A stretch of 59,162 nucleotides of DNA from Tranquillimonas sp964472855 (GCA_964472855.1 CAYYMJ010000013.1:1-59162); one strand, 5' to 3'. Numbered from the stretch's first letter, positions 7,898-20,711 are shown. Numbers and translations: made by a program. The notes: a model not told the origin generated them from the sequence alone.

Positions 7898-8374
7898 TCA
7901 GCGCTCGAAGGTTTCCAGATTGAGTGTCGCGTTGCAATAGGCACCGTCGTTGGTGCCCACCCAGATATCCATCCAGCCGTTCGAAGGCCGGTTCAGGGAA
8001 ATCCGCGCGTCAAGGTTGCCGTTGTCATCGTCGTCATAGTACCAGTTTGCGGCGCCCGTGTTGATCAGCAGAACGCTGTCGCATTCGCTGACCACCGAAA
8101 CTACCAGCGAAAACTGGTTCATCTGGCTCAGGCTGATCGTGAAATCGGGTGCAGCGGTGACATAACCGCGCCCCTGATCGGTTCGGGGCCGAATGCCGCA
8201 GCCCTGAATGCTGTATTCGCCACCGGCGGTGACGCCGACACTTTGGACGTTCCAAAGATCGTAGCCCGTAAGATAGTAGGTTTCACCGGACAGCGAATAG
8301 TTCGGGCAGGCAGCAACGGCGCCCGCCCCGCCGATCGCCATCGCAACCCCAAGAAATGCGCTCTTCAGCTTCAT
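7898..8374 (-). CDS. small secreted protein of unknown function
   Basis: 158-aa protein with a signal peptide (MKLKSAFLGVAMAIGGAGAVAA, then mature CPNYSLSG). The mature part has four Cys residues besides the first, an acidic DDDDNGNLD loop that looks like a metal-binding site, and ends DIWVGTNDGAYCNATLNLETF. Similar short Rhodobacteraceae proteins have been labelled 'peptidase S1', but I see no His-Asp-Ser triad. The start at 8374 is preferred because AAGGA is 9 nt upstream of it and only 3 nt from the alternative ATG at 8380. It is convergent with the sugar dehydrogenase, 4 bp apart. Confidence 0.7.
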   Translation of the reverse strand: MKLKSAFLGVAMAIGGAGAVAACPNYSLSGETYYLTGYDLWNVQSVGVTAGGEYSIQGCGIRPRTDQGRGYVTAAPDFTISLSQMNQFSLVVSVVSECDSVLLINTGAANWYYDDDDNGNLDARISLNRPSNGWMDIWVGTNDGAYCNATLNLETFER

Positions 8375-8501
8375 CACCATATTTCCTTGTCATTGATTCA
8401 ATGGAGGAAAGTCTAACAGCAGGCCGGATTCGCACAACAGTTGCCGTGGCAGACGTCGGGTAATCTCGGGCCGCCACCGCAGCTTGGCGCCCGGTCGGCA
8501 C

Positions 8502-8536
8502 AAAAAAGGGGCCACCCTCGTCGGAGCGGCCCCTTT
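8502..8536 (-). terminator. rho-independent terminator of tig
   Basis: On the minus strand AAAGGGGCC pairs with GGCCCCTTT around a 14-nt loop and runs into TTTTTT. It lies 20 bp after the trigger factor stop. Confidence 0.85.
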
Positions 8537-8555
8537 CGTGGAAAACTGCTTATCG

Positions 8556-9899
8556 TCAGTCGCTTTCGCCGTCTTCCTCAAGCGCCTCGACCGCGGCGCG
8601 CAGCGCGTCCTGCGTCACCTTGTTCTCGGTCACCTCGGCCAGTTCGAACAAGAAGTCGACCACCTTGTCTTCAAAGATCGGCGCCTGCAGTTGCTGGCGC
8701 ATCTGCGGGTTCTGCTGCACGAACTCGAAATACTGGCGCTCTTGCCCGGGATACTGGCGCGCCTGGTTCATGACCGCCTGGGTCATTTCGGCGTCGCTGA
8801 CCGTGATCTCGTTCTTGCGACCGATCTCGGCCAGAAGCAGGCCCAGACGCACCCGGCGCTCGGCCAGCGTCTTGTGCTCGTCCGTCGCCTCGACCTTTTC
8901 GTGATCGTGACCTTCGCCATCGGGGTTGTCCTCGTGCCACAGCTGGTGGGCAATCTGGTCGGCCTCGGCAGTGACCAGGCTGGGCGGCAGTTCAAAGGCA
9001 ACCAGCTCGTCCAGACTGTCAAGCAGCGCGCGCTTCATGACCGACCGGGCAGCGGTGCCATATTCGTCGGTCAGCCGTTCGCGGATCTGGGTCTTCAGGG
9101 CGTCCAGATCGTCGGCGCCGTATTTCTTGGCCAGCTCGTCGTCGATCACCGACGGCTTGGGTTGCTTGACCGCCTTGACCGTGGTCGCGAACACCGCGGC
9201 CTTGCCGGCCAGGTTTTCCGCGCCATAGTCATCGGGAAAGGACACTTCCACGTCCTTCTCGTCGCCCGACTTGACGCCGGTCAGCTGCTCTTCAAAGCCC
9301 GGGATGAACGATCCCGACCCCAGAACCAGCGGGTAATCTTCGGCCGTGCCGCCGTCGAAGGCCTCGCCGTCGATGGTGCCGGTAAAGTCAATGACGATCT
9401 GGTCGCCATCGGCCGCCGCGGCGCCCTCGGCCTTGTCCTCGAAGTCGGTCGAGGCCTTGGCAAGGCTTTCCAGAGCCTCGGTAACCGCGCTGTCTTCGGG
9501 TTCAACCACCATTTTCGACAACGAAATCGCCTTGGCGTCCAGTTCGGGGATCTCGGGCAGCGCCTCGTAGGTCATTTCGACCTCGACGTCGTCGCCTTCC
9601 TTCCAGTCATCCGCCAGCATCTTCACATCGGGCTGCAGCGCCGGGCGATCGCCCGAATCCTCGAAATGCCTGGACATCGCGCCGTCGACCGATTCCTGCA
9701 TCGCCTCGCCCATCAGGCGCGACCCGAACTGCTTGCGCAGCAGCGGCAGCGGGACCTTTCCCTTGCGAAAGCCCTTCATTTCAACCTCGGGCTGCGCCTC
9801 GGTCAGCTTTTCCGCAACCTTGGTCTCAAGCTCTGCCGCGGACAGCGTGATCCTGTAGCCGCGTTTCAAACCTTCGTTCAGGGTCTCGATCACCTGCAT
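8556..9899 (-). CDS. tig: trigger factor (ribosome-associated chaperone and prolyl isomerase)
   Basis: 447-aa chaperone that docks on ribosomal protein L23 and meets nascent chains. The N-terminal ribosome-binding signature is MKGFRKGKVPLPLLRKQFG (about residues 40-59). An FKBP-type PPIase domain follows in the middle (DFTGTIDGEAFDGG, LVLGSGSFIPGFE), then a helical C-terminal domain and an acidic tail ending EEDGESD. AAGGAAG lies 8 nt before the ATG. It is followed by its own terminator and preceded by tRNA-Leu on the same strand. Confidence 0.97.
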   Translation of the reverse strand: MQVIETLNEGLKRGYRITLSAAELETKVAEKLTEAQPEVEMKGFRKGKVPLPLLRKQFGSRLMGEAMQESVDGAMSRHFEDSGDRPALQPDVKMLADDWKEGDDVEVEMTYEALPEIPELDAKAISLSKMVVEPEDSAVTEALESLAKASTDFEDKAEGAAAADGDQIVIDFTGTIDGEAFDGGTAEDYPLVLGSGSFIPGFEEQLTGVKSGDEKDVEVSFPDDYGAENLAGKAAVFATTVKAVKQPKPSVIDDELAKKYGADDLDALKTQIRERLTDEYGTAARSVMKRALLDSLDELVAFELPPSLVTAEADQIAHQLWHEDNPDGEGHDHEKVEATDEHKTLAERRVRLGLLLAEIGRKNEITVSDAEMTQAVMNQARQYPGQERQYFEFVQQNPQMRQQLQAPIFEDKVVDFLFELAEVTENKVTQDALRAAVEALEEDGESD

Positions 9900-9927
9900 C
9901 TGGTCATCTTCCTTCCGTCATCATCCA

Positions 9928-10012
9928 TGGTGCGGGTGAAGGGACTCGAACCCCCACGCCTTGCGGCGCCAGAACCTAAATCTGGTGCGTCTACCAGTTC
10001 CGCCACACCCGC
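9928..10012 (-). tRNA. tRNA-Leu (anticodon UAG)
   Basis: The minus strand folds as a class II tRNA: acceptor GCGGGTG/CACCCGC, D-arm, anticodon stem CCAGA/TCTGG with loop TTTAGGT (anticodon TAG), a long variable arm (GCGCCGCAAGGCG) and T-arm GGGGGTTCGAGTCCC. The CCA end is encoded (TGG at 9928-9930 on the plus strand). It reads CUA and other CUN leucine codons. Confidence 0.97.
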
Positions 10013-10177
10013 GCACCTATTAAGGGCGGCCCGCTCGACAGCGCCCGCCCGACAAACTCGGGCCTCTCTAGCAAAGCGCCAAGGGGGAATCGAGCGCAAA
10101 ATTTGCCTCAAACTTCACCGAATTCGGCCCCCGTTCCACCATCATGCCGCACCAGCCTGCGACCGCGGGAGATTGCG

Positions 10178-10681
10178 ATGCACCAAACCCTTGAACAGCG
10201 CCATGATGCGCCCCGGCACCTGCAGGATCTGCATGTCGCCGGCGTGGGCCCCGGTGTGCCGATCATGACCGACGACGGCGAAATTCCCGTTGAATTGCTT
10301 GGCCCCGGCGACCGCATCGTCACCCGCAGCGGATATTGCGAACTTCTCGGCGTGCAGCCGGTGGCATGTGGTCCCGACAGGGCCGCCATCGCGCCGGGCG
10401 CGCTGGGGCGCGATCTGCCGGCCAGCCGCATCCTTGTCGGGTTGGGGACGGGCGTGCACCTGACCGGCGACATCAATCCCGAAACCAGTATCCACCCGCA
10501 GGCCATCGTGCCGGCCCGGACACTGGTGCGCCATGGCATGGCAACCCCGGTGCGCGCGCGCACGCTGCTGTTCGCGCTGGTCTTCGAGCGGGCCGAAAAC
10601 TTTTACGCCGCCGGCACCGGGCTGTCGCTGCACGCTAGTCTATTGACGTCACCCACAATATCGCGGCGTCGTCGTCACTGA
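10178..10681 (+). CDS. Hint-like protein lacking the catalytic cysteine
   Basis: 167-aa protein whose core (GVPIMTDDGEIPVELLGPGD, then RIVT) aligns without gaps over 24 residues with the Hint domain of the 5592-6557 protein. The residue matching the nucleophile Cys is Gly22, so self-cleavage by the Hint mechanism is not expected. Further family features are IHPQAIVPARTLV and AENFYAAGTG. GGGAGA precedes the ATG at 10178. The last 16 residues (ending SRRRRH) are unlike the family and overlap the convergent XRE-cupin gene by 47 bp, so the C-terminus may be a recent readthrough extension. Function unknown; perhaps a degenerate paralogue. Confidence 0.75.
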   Translation: MHQTLEQRHDAPRHLQDLHVAGVGPGVPIMTDDGEIPVELLGPGDRIVTRSGYCELLGVQPVACGPDRAAIAPGALGRDLPASRILVGLGTGVHLTGDINPETSIHPQAIVPARTLVRHGMATPVRARTLLFALVFERAENFYAAGTGLSLHASLLTSPTISRRRRH

Positions 10682-11255
10682 CCGAAACCACGTTATGCCC
10701 CATGGTGGCGTCATAATACGCACTGTCGCCGCGGCGCATCTCGATGGGTTCGTAAAACTCGGTGTAAAGCCGCACGATCCCCGTCAGCACGAACAGAAAC
10801 TCCTCGCCCTCGTGGCGGACCCAGCCGTCGAACTCGTCAAGCCTGCGGGCCCGCACGGTGGCGCGATAGGGCAGCATGCGCTTGCGCGTCAGGCTCGTGG
10901 CCAGCATCTCATGCTCGTAGGTCGCCGTCGGATGATGCGCCCCCTCGCCGGCCAGCGTCACCCCCAGCCGACCCGTGGCCGCCGGTGCCCCGGCCGGCGT
11001 GAAAAGCTGCGGCACCGAGATCTCCAGCCCCGTGGCGAGCTTTTTCAGCAAGTCATAGGTGGGCGACATCTGCCCGTTCTCGATCTTCGACAGGGTTGAC
11101 CGCGCCATTCCGGCCGAACGCGCAGCCCGGTCCAGTGTCCATTGCCGCGCCGTGCGCAATTCGCGCACCCGCTGCCCCAGGTCCAGCGGGCGGGCCGGCG
11201 CCTGTTCACCGCTTTGGCGCGCGATCTGGATGATGCTTGGCCGCTCGCTGGTCAT
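10635..11255 (-). CDS. XRE-family regulator with C-terminal cupin domain
   Basis: 206-aa transcription factor. Residues about 25-85 form a Cro/C1-type helix-turn-helix (LGQRVRELRTARQWTLDRAA, MARSTLSKIENGQMSP). The C-terminal half is a cupin_2 barrel (HEGEEFLFVLTGIVRLY, MRRGDSAYYDATMGHNVVSV), which usually binds a small effector. Such proteins often control a divergent metabolic or transport gene, here the acyl-CoA synthetase operon. No ribosome binding site is seen before the ATG, and a good promoter ends 7 bp upstream, so the mRNA is probably leaderless. The 3' end overlaps the convergent Hint-like gene. Confidence 0.88.
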   Translation of the reverse strand: MTSERPSIIQIARQSGEQAPARPLDLGQRVRELRTARQWTLDRAARSAGMARSTLSKIENGQMSPTYDLLKKLATGLEISVPQLFTPAGAPAATGRLGVTLAGEGAHHPTATYEHEMLATSLTRKRMLPYRATVRARRLDEFDGWVRHEGEEFLFVLTGIVRLYTEFYEPIEMRRGDSAYYDATMGHNVVSVSDDDAAILWVTSID

Positions 11256-11262
11256 GGTCGCG

Positions 11263-11291
11263 ATATAATGCGCCTGCTGCCAGCCTTGCAA
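11263..11291 (-). promoter_or_regulatory. predicted promoter of the XRE-cupin gene
   Basis: On the minus strand TTGCAA (11286-11291) and TTATAT (11263-11268) are exactly 17 bp apart. The start of transcription should fall on or next to the ATG at 11255. The plus strand has a perfect TATAAT at 11264-11269 in the same place, with no good -35, so divergent promoters may overlap here. Confidence 0.55.
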
Positions 11292-11319
11292 TGGCCGCGT
11301 GTCTTGCCTAGCCACCGGT

Positions 11320-12840
11320 ATGCTCTCAGTCGAAGATACCGCCCCCCCGCCGCCGGCGCCCGCGGCTTTCAACCTTGCCGCCCATGTCCTGGCCGCCGGA
11401 CGCGCCACGCCCGACAAGATCGCGCTGGCGGTTCTGGGCCCCGCCCGCGCCGAACGCTGGAGCTTCGCCCGCCTCGAGGCCGCGGTTCTGGGCACCGCCA
11501 CCGGACTGCGCCGCGCCGGGCTGGCGCCGGGCGACCGGCTGATGATGCGCCTTGGCAGCAGCGTCGACTTTCCGGTGGCCTATCTTGGCGCCATTGCCTG
11601 CGGCGTGATCCCGGTGCCGACCTCGGCACAGTGGACCGCGGCCGAGGCCGGGCGCGCCGCCGCGCTGATCGCGCCGCGTGCCATCCTTGCCGCGCCGGGC
11701 GTCGCGCTGCCCGACACGCCCGGCGCGCGGGTCATCGACCTCGACAGCCTGCGCGCCATGCGCGCCCTGCCGCCCGCCGCCTACCGGCAGGGCGCCCCTG
11801 ACCGCCCCGCATATATCGTCTTCACCTCGGGCAGCTCCGGGCGGCTGCAGGCCGTGGTGCATGCCCACCGGGCCATCTGGGCGCGGCGCATGATGCATGA
11901 CGGCTGGTATGGCCTGCACGCCGACGACCGGCTGATGCACGCCGGCGCCTTCAACTGGAGCTTCACGCTCGGCACCGGCCTGCTCGACCCGTGGAGCGTT
12001 GGCGCCACCGCCCTGATCCCGGCCGAGGGCACCACCCACGACGCGCTGCCCCTGCTGCTCAAACGCCACGACGCCACCATCTTCGCCGCCGCGCCGGGCG
12101 TGTTTCGCAAGCTGCTGCGGCGGCCCGCGGAACTGACCCTGCCCACGCTGCGTCACGCCCTGTCGGCGGGCGAGAAACTGCCCGAAACCACCCGCACAGG
12201 CTGGTGGGCCGCCACCGGAACCGAGATACACGAGGCCTATGGCATGACCGAATGCTCGACCTTCATCTCCGGCAGCCCCGCGCGCGCCGCGCCGCTCGCC
12301 ACGCTGGGCTATCCGCAGGCCGGCCGCAAGGTGGCAATCCTCGGCCCCGCCGGCCCGGTTCCCCGCGGCCAGACCGGCGAAATCGCCGTGTCCCTGGCCG
12401 ACCCCGGCCTCATGCTGGGCTATCACGACGACCCCGACGCCAGCGCCGCCAAGACCCGCGACGGCTGGTTCCTGACCGGCGACACCGGCGTGATGGGCGA
12501 TGACGGCGCCATTGCCTATCAGGGACGCAACGACGACATGCTGAACGCCGGTGGCTTCCGCGTTTCGCCGATCGAGGTTGAACGTGCCCTTGCCGAACAC
12601 CCGCGGATCGGAGAAGTTGCCGCCATCGACTACCGCCTGTCCGCCGATACATCGGTCATCGCGGCGTTTTACACCGCCGATGCCGACCTGACCGAAACCG
12701 ACCTTGGGCCATTCTGCGCCGAACGGTTGGCCCGCTACAAATGCCCGCGCATCTTCCGCAGGATCGCGTCCCTGCCCCGCAGCGCGAACGGCAAGATCCT
12801 TCGCAAGCAACTGCGCAATCGTGAACTGGAGATCGAATGA
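11320..12840 (+). CDS. AMP-dependent acyl-CoA synthetase/ligase (ANL superfamily)
   Basis: 506-aa adenylate-forming enzyme that would activate a carboxylic acid to acyl-AMP and then to a CoA thioester. Motifs present are the P-loop TSGSSGRLQAV (169-179), YGMTE (about 307-311), WFLTGDTG and the C-terminal NGKILRKQL lysine. The P-loop is unusual: the standard TSG(S/T)(T/S)GKPKG lysine and last Gly are Gln and Ala. The best relatives by eye are benzoate/aryl-CoA ligase-like proteins, but the substrate cannot be read. ATG 11320 is chosen over GTG 11299; neither has a strong ribosome site. It heads an operon with the next two genes, which overlap by ATGA. Confidence 0.85.
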   Translation: MLSVEDTAPPPPAPAAFNLAAHVLAAGRATPDKIALAVLGPARAERWSFARLEAAVLGTATGLRRAGLAPGDRLMMRLGSSVDFPVAYLGAIACGVIPVPTSAQWTAAEAGRAAALIAPRAILAAPGVALPDTPGARVIDLDSLRAMRALPPAAYRQGAPDRPAYIVFTSGSSGRLQAVVHAHRAIWARRMMHDGWYGLHADDRLMHAGAFNWSFTLGTGLLDPWSVGATALIPAEGTTHDALPLLLKRHDATIFAAAPGVFRKLLRRPAELTLPTLRHALSAGEKLPETTRTGWWAATGTEIHEAYGMTECSTFISGSPARAAPLATLGYPQAGRKVAILGPAGPVPRGQTGEIAVSLADPGLMLGYHDDPDASAAKTRDGWFLTGDTGVMGDDGAIAYQGRNDDMLNAGGFRVSPIEVERALAEHPRIGEVAAIDYRLSADTSVIAAFYTADADLTETDLGPFCAERLARYKCPRIFRRIASLPRSANGKILRKQLRNRELEIE

Positions 12841-13490
12841 TCCCGCTCGACATCCTGTCCGACCCGATCTGCCCCTGGTGCTGGATCGGCAAGACCTATC
12901 TCGACCGGGCGCTGGCGACCCGACCCGACCACCCGTTCCGCGTCGCCTGGCACCCGTTCCAGCTGAACCCCGACATGCCGCGTCCCGGCATGGACCGGCG
13001 CGACTATCTCGAACAGAAGTTCGGCGGCAAGGACGCGGCGGCGCAGGTCTATGGCCGCATCGATCAGGCCGCGCGCCAGGCCGGGCTCGAAATCGACTGG
13101 AGCGCCATCCCGCGCACGCCCAACACCCTGGACGCGCACCGGCTGATCCACTGGGCCGGGATCGAGCGGCGGCAGAACGCCGTGGTCGACCGCCTGTTCC
13201 GGGCCTATTTCATCGAAGGCCGCGATATCGGCGATGCCGGCGTACTGACAGACATCGCGGCCGAGGCAGGGCTTGATCACGCCATGGCGGCCCGGCTTCT
13301 GGACAGCGACAGCGACCGCGACGATCTGGCTGCCCGCGATGCCGACGCGCGGACCAAGGGCGTCTCGGGCGTGCCGACCTTCGTGATCGCCAACGCCCAC
13401 CTGTTGCATGGCGCCCAGCCCACCGAGGTCTGGCAGAAAGTCATCGACGACGTGGCCACGCAGGTCGCCGCGCAGGAGGCCGGTTCATGA
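12837..13490 (+). CDS. DsbA-family (FrnE-like) thioredoxin-fold oxidoreductase
   Basis: 217-aa cytosolic DsbA-like protein. It has CPWC (Cys12, Cys15) right after the first strand, the helical insertion typical of FrnE/2-hydroxychromene-2-carboxylate isomerase relatives, and the cis-proline segment KGVSGVPTFVIA near residue 180. No signal peptide is present. FrnE-type proteins act as thiol oxidoreductases or in polyketide-like pathways; the actual role is unknown. The ATGA overlap at 12837 couples it to the ligase upstream, and it overlaps the MFS gene downstream by 4 bp. Confidence 0.88.
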   Translation: MIPLDILSDPICPWCWIGKTYLDRALATRPDHPFRVAWHPFQLNPDMPRPGMDRRDYLEQKFGGKDAAAQVYGRIDQAARQAGLEIDWSAIPRTPNTLDAHRLIHWAGIERRQNAVVDRLFRAYFIEGRDIGDAGVLTDIAAEAGLDHAMAARLLDSDSDRDDLAARDADARTKGVSGVPTFVIANAHLLHGAQPTEVWQKVIDDVATQVAAQEAGS

Positions 13491-14704
13491 GCAGCCAGAA
13501 GATTTCGCGCATCGAGTTTGTCATCATCCTCGCGGCGCTGTTTGCGACCATCGCCTTCGCGGTCGACGCCATGCTGCCCGCCATCCCGCAGATCACCTCG
13601 ACCATGACCCCCGACGCCCCGAACCGCGCACCGCTTGTGGTCACGGTCTTCGTGCTGGGCATGGGTCTGGGAACGGTGTTTTCCGGCGCGATCTCTGACG
13701 CGATCGGGCGCAAGGGGGCCATCGTCGGCGGCGCGCTGATCTATATCGCCGGCGCGGTCGCGGCCGCCAATGCCCCGACGATCGAGCTGCTGTTGGCGGC
13801 ACGCTTCGTGCAGGGCATCGGTGTCGCCGGCCCACGCATCGCCGGCATGGCGCTGGTGCGCGATCTCTTTGCCGGCCGCCAGATGGCGCAGATCGTGTCG
13901 ATCATCATGATGGTCTTCGTGCTGGTGCCGGCCGCGGCGCCATATGTGGGCGCGCTGGTGATCGACCTGTGGAACTGGCGGGCGGTCTTCACCGCCAACG
14001 CGGTGTTCGCAGGCGTCGCGGCCCTGTGGCTGTTCCTGCGCATCGGCGAAACCCTGCCGCCCGACCGCCGCATCCCCTTCCGGCCGGCACCGCTGATCGA
14101 AAGCGCCCGGCTGGTGCTGAGCGACCGGCACGTCCTGCTCTATACCGGCGTGCTGACCCTGGCCTTCGCGATCCTCTACGCCATGATCACCTCGATCCAG
14201 CAAATCTATGACGTCTATTTCGACAAGGCCGCCGAGTTTCCCATGTGGTTCCTGATCACCGCGCTGGTGTCGGGCGTCTCGACGGCGCTGAACGCGGCCT
14301 TCGTGGTGCGGGTGGGCATGCGGCGCATGGCAACGAGTGCCTATATTGCCCAGACCTTCCTGTCGCTCGGCGTCCTCGCGCTCTTTTTGTCCGGCGCCCT
14401 GCCCCAAGGCGCGCTGTTTCCGGTCTATTTCCTGTGGAACGTGGGCATCTTCTTCATGATCGGGATGACCCTTGGCAATCTCAACGCCCTGGCCCTGCAA
14501 CCCATGGGCGCCCGGGCCGGCATGGCATCGTCGATGATCAGCGCCATTTCCACCATCTGCGGCGCGCTGCTGGCCGTGCCGGTGTCGACGCTGTTCGACG
14601 GCACGCCCCGGCCCTTGATGGCCGGCGCCTTCGTGTTTTCTGCCGGCGCCTGGGCCTTGATGACCCGGGCCCGCGACATCCCCGAACCCGACGCCGCCGA
14701 ATAG
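13487..14704 (+). CDS. MFS transporter, Bcr/CflA-like drug/small-molecule exporter
   Basis: 405-aa inner-membrane protein with about 12 hydrophobic segments. It has the DHA1 motif GTVFSGAISDAIGRKGAI between helices 2 and 3 and ARFVQGIGVAG in helix 4. The family pumps small molecules out using the proton gradient. It is the third gene of the ligase / DsbA-like / MFS operon, joined by overlapping start and stop (13487-13490). This suggests export of a product or of the compound handled by the operon. The C-terminus ends 22 bp before a repeat element. Confidence 0.88.
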   Translation: MSSQKISRIEFVIILAALFATIAFAVDAMLPAIPQITSTMTPDAPNRAPLVVTVFVLGMGLGTVFSGAISDAIGRKGAIVGGALIYIAGAVAAANAPTIELLLAARFVQGIGVAGPRIAGMALVRDLFAGRQMAQIVSIIMMVFVLVPAAAPYVGALVIDLWNWRAVFTANAVFAGVAALWLFLRIGETLPPDRRIPFRPAPLIESARLVLSDRHVLLYTGVLTLAFAILYAMITSIQQIYDVYFDKAAEFPMWFLITALVSGVSTALNAAFVVRVGMRRMATSAYIAQTFLSLGVLALFLSGALPQGALFPVYFLWNVGIFFMIGMTLGNLNALALQPMGARAGMASSMISAISTICGALLAVPVSTLFDGTPRPLMAGAFVFSAGAWALMTRARDIPEPDAAE

Positions 14705-14732
14705 GCCGCCACGGCCCACATCATCCTGGCGC

Positions 14733-14816
14733 AAATATCCCGGGGTGAATGCGCGGGCACCGCGCAGAGGGGCAGCGCCCCTGCCTCGGCCGGACATCCG
14801 ATTTTTCGCAGAAAAA
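14733..14816. repeat. composite intergenic palindromic element
   Basis: Contains AAATATCCCGGGG (14733-14745), a GGGGC-AGC-GCCCC hairpin (14767-14779) and GATTTTTC-GCA-GAAAAATC (14798-14816). It lies between the convergent MFS and mfd genes. The first 13 bases recur exactly at 28185-28197, followed there also by a GC hairpin, so this is a dispersed repeat of Rhodobacteraceae type. The AT stem may act as a terminator for both strands. Confidence 0.65.
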
Positions 14817-14825
14817 TCGCCCCGC

Positions 14826-18269
<3,444 letters not shown>

Positions 18270-18330
18270 GGCGGCCCCCTGTGACCCGGCAACCTGACCT
18301 TGTCAACGCGGGCCCGGCGCGCCGGCACTG

Positions 18331-18858
18331 TCAGATGCCGAAGGCGCCTGTATCCATGTTCTTGTACATGCCCCACATCGCGGTGACGAAAATCGCCAGC
18401 ATGCCGATCACCTGGGTGATGTGGCGGTGGCGGTTCATGCGTTTGAAAAGCTGCTCGTCCGTGGGGTCTTCGGCAAGGATCAGCCGGGCCGTCGACACCG
18501 ACAGCAGGCCCACCAGCGTCATGGGAAAGGCGATCAGGAACACGGCCTGCGCAAACTCGACCCGGTACCAGAAACCCAGCACCGCCAGCGCCGTCAGCAC
18601 GGCGCTGACAAACCCGATCAGCCACAAGCCCGCCACCCCCGAGATATAAAGCAGCCGGTTGACGTTGACCCGCACCATGTCCTGCAGATCGATTTCGGCC
18701 TGCCCGCCGTTGCGCCGGGCCCGGGTCACCATGTCAAATGGCACGCCCAGCACCCAGTGGCTGGCCGTCGACCAGACAGTTGCAAGGGCGATCCAATACC
18801 AGAGGTTCGAGAAGGACCGCATGTCGATCAACTCGAAAACTGCGTCGTACCAATTCAC
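18331..18858 (-). CDS. conserved membrane protein of unknown function
   Basis: 175-aa integral membrane protein with about four hydrophobic segments (roughly 18-40, 68-90, 92-125 and 147-165). It opens MNWYDAVFELIDMRSFSNLW and contains a charged cytosolic loop (VTRARRNGGQAEIDL). Close relatives are widespread in Rhodobacteraceae. I recall some being labelled 'component of SufBCD complex', but nothing in the sequence or neighbourhood supports an iron-sulfur role. It is 61 bp upstream of mfd on the same strand and divergent from hemB. Confidence 0.75.
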   Translation of the reverse strand: MNWYDAVFELIDMRSFSNLWYWIALATVWSTASHWVLGVPFDMVTRARRNGGQAEIDLQDMVRVNVNRLLYISGVAGLWLIGFVSAVLTALAVLGFWYRVEFAQAVFLIAFPMTLVGLLSVSTARLILAEDPTDEQLFKRMNRHRHITQVIGMLAIFVTAMWGMYKNMDTGAFGI

Positions 18859-18911
18859 GCGAAGGGCCTGTATTTACCGATTTTGGCGGACCCTAGCCCT
18901 GCCGGGACGGA

Positions 18912-18940
18912 TTGACTAGCCTTGTCGCGTCCGAGATATC
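18912..18940 (+). promoter_or_regulatory. predicted hemB promoter
   Basis: TTGACT (18912-18917) and GATATC (18935-18940) with exactly 17 bp between them. The predicted start near 18947 leaves a short 33-nt leader to the ATG at 18980. Confidence 0.6.
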
Positions 18941-18979
18941 GTGCGACCGCGGAATACGGGCCATAAGGACACACGCGCC

Positions 18980-19972
<993 letters not shown>

Positions 19973-20017
19973 CCGGCGAAAGCCCGCCCCCCGGGCGCCC
20001 GGCCGGCCAGCCAGTGC

Positions 20018-20046
20018 GTGACAGCACGCTGCCCTGCCGGTATAGT
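20018..20046 (+). promoter_or_regulatory. predicted promoter of the SYLF gene
   Basis: GTGACA (20018-20023) and TATAGT (20041-20046) are 17 bp apart, 70 bp before the start codon. It suggests independent transcription from hemB. Confidence 0.55.
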
Positions 20047-20115
20047 CTGGCGCGGAACCGGCCGGTAAAAGGCCGGCCAGAGGCATCGGCAAGAAACAAG
20101 AAAAGGGGCGATCCC

Positions 20116-20673
20116 ATGATCCTTCAGAACCGCCGCAGGTTCATCGCAGGGCTTGCCTGCGTCTCGGCCACGGCCGCCTGCAACAACGGCGTATCGTCAA
20201 GCGGCGGCTCCAGCATCGACCGCCGGGTCGAGACCACGCTGGACTATCTCTACAATACCGAGCCGGGGGCCTTCGAGCTCAGCCAGTCGGCCGCCGGCAT
20301 GCTGGTGATGCCGCTGGTGACCGAGGTCGGGCTGGGCCTGGGCGGCAGCTTTGGGCGCGGGGCGCTGGTCGTCGACGGGAGCACGGTTGACTATTACTCG
20401 GCCGCACAAGCGTCGTTCGGGCTGCAGATCGGCGCCCAGCAATATGCTCACGTGCTGTTCTTCATGACCGGCGACGCCTTGTTCGACTTCCGCAACTCGC
20501 CCGGATGGGCCGCCGGCGCCGATATCGAATATGCCCTGAACAACCAGGGCGCCAATGTCTCGACGGAAACCACCAATCTGCTGTCACCGGTCATCGCGGT
20601 GGTCTTTGGCCAGGCCGGACTGATCGCGGGGGCCACGATCGAGGGCACGAAATACACCCGCATCATTCCCTGA
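20116..20673 (+). CDS. SYLF/YSC84-domain protein, Tat-type export signal
   Basis: 185-aa protein. The N-terminus (NRRRFIAGLACVSATAAC) has a twin-arginine-like motif and a Cys that could be a lipid anchor, though the lipobox is not canonical. The rest is a lipid-binding SYLF domain: AGMLVMPLVTEVGLGLGGSFGRGAL, VDYYSAAQASFGLQIG and ending with GATIEGTKYTRI. SYLF proteins bind membranes or phosphoinositides in eukaryotes; the bacterial role is poorly defined, probably envelope related. AAAGGGG precedes the ATG. (The longest string here is split from a motif at residues 59-83.). Confidence 0.88.
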   Translation: MILQNRRRFIAGLACVSATAACNNGVSSSGGSSIDRRVETTLDYLYNTEPGAFELSQSAAGMLVMPLVTEVGLGLGGSFGRGALVVDGSTVDYYSAAQASFGLQIGAQQYAHVLFFMTGDALFDFRNSPGWAAGADIEYALNNQGANVSTETTNLLSPVIAVVFGQAGLIAGATIEGTKYTRIIP

Positions 20674-20711
20674 TGCCCGGACTTTCGCCCCCACCGGGCG
20701 GCGGCTAGGGT

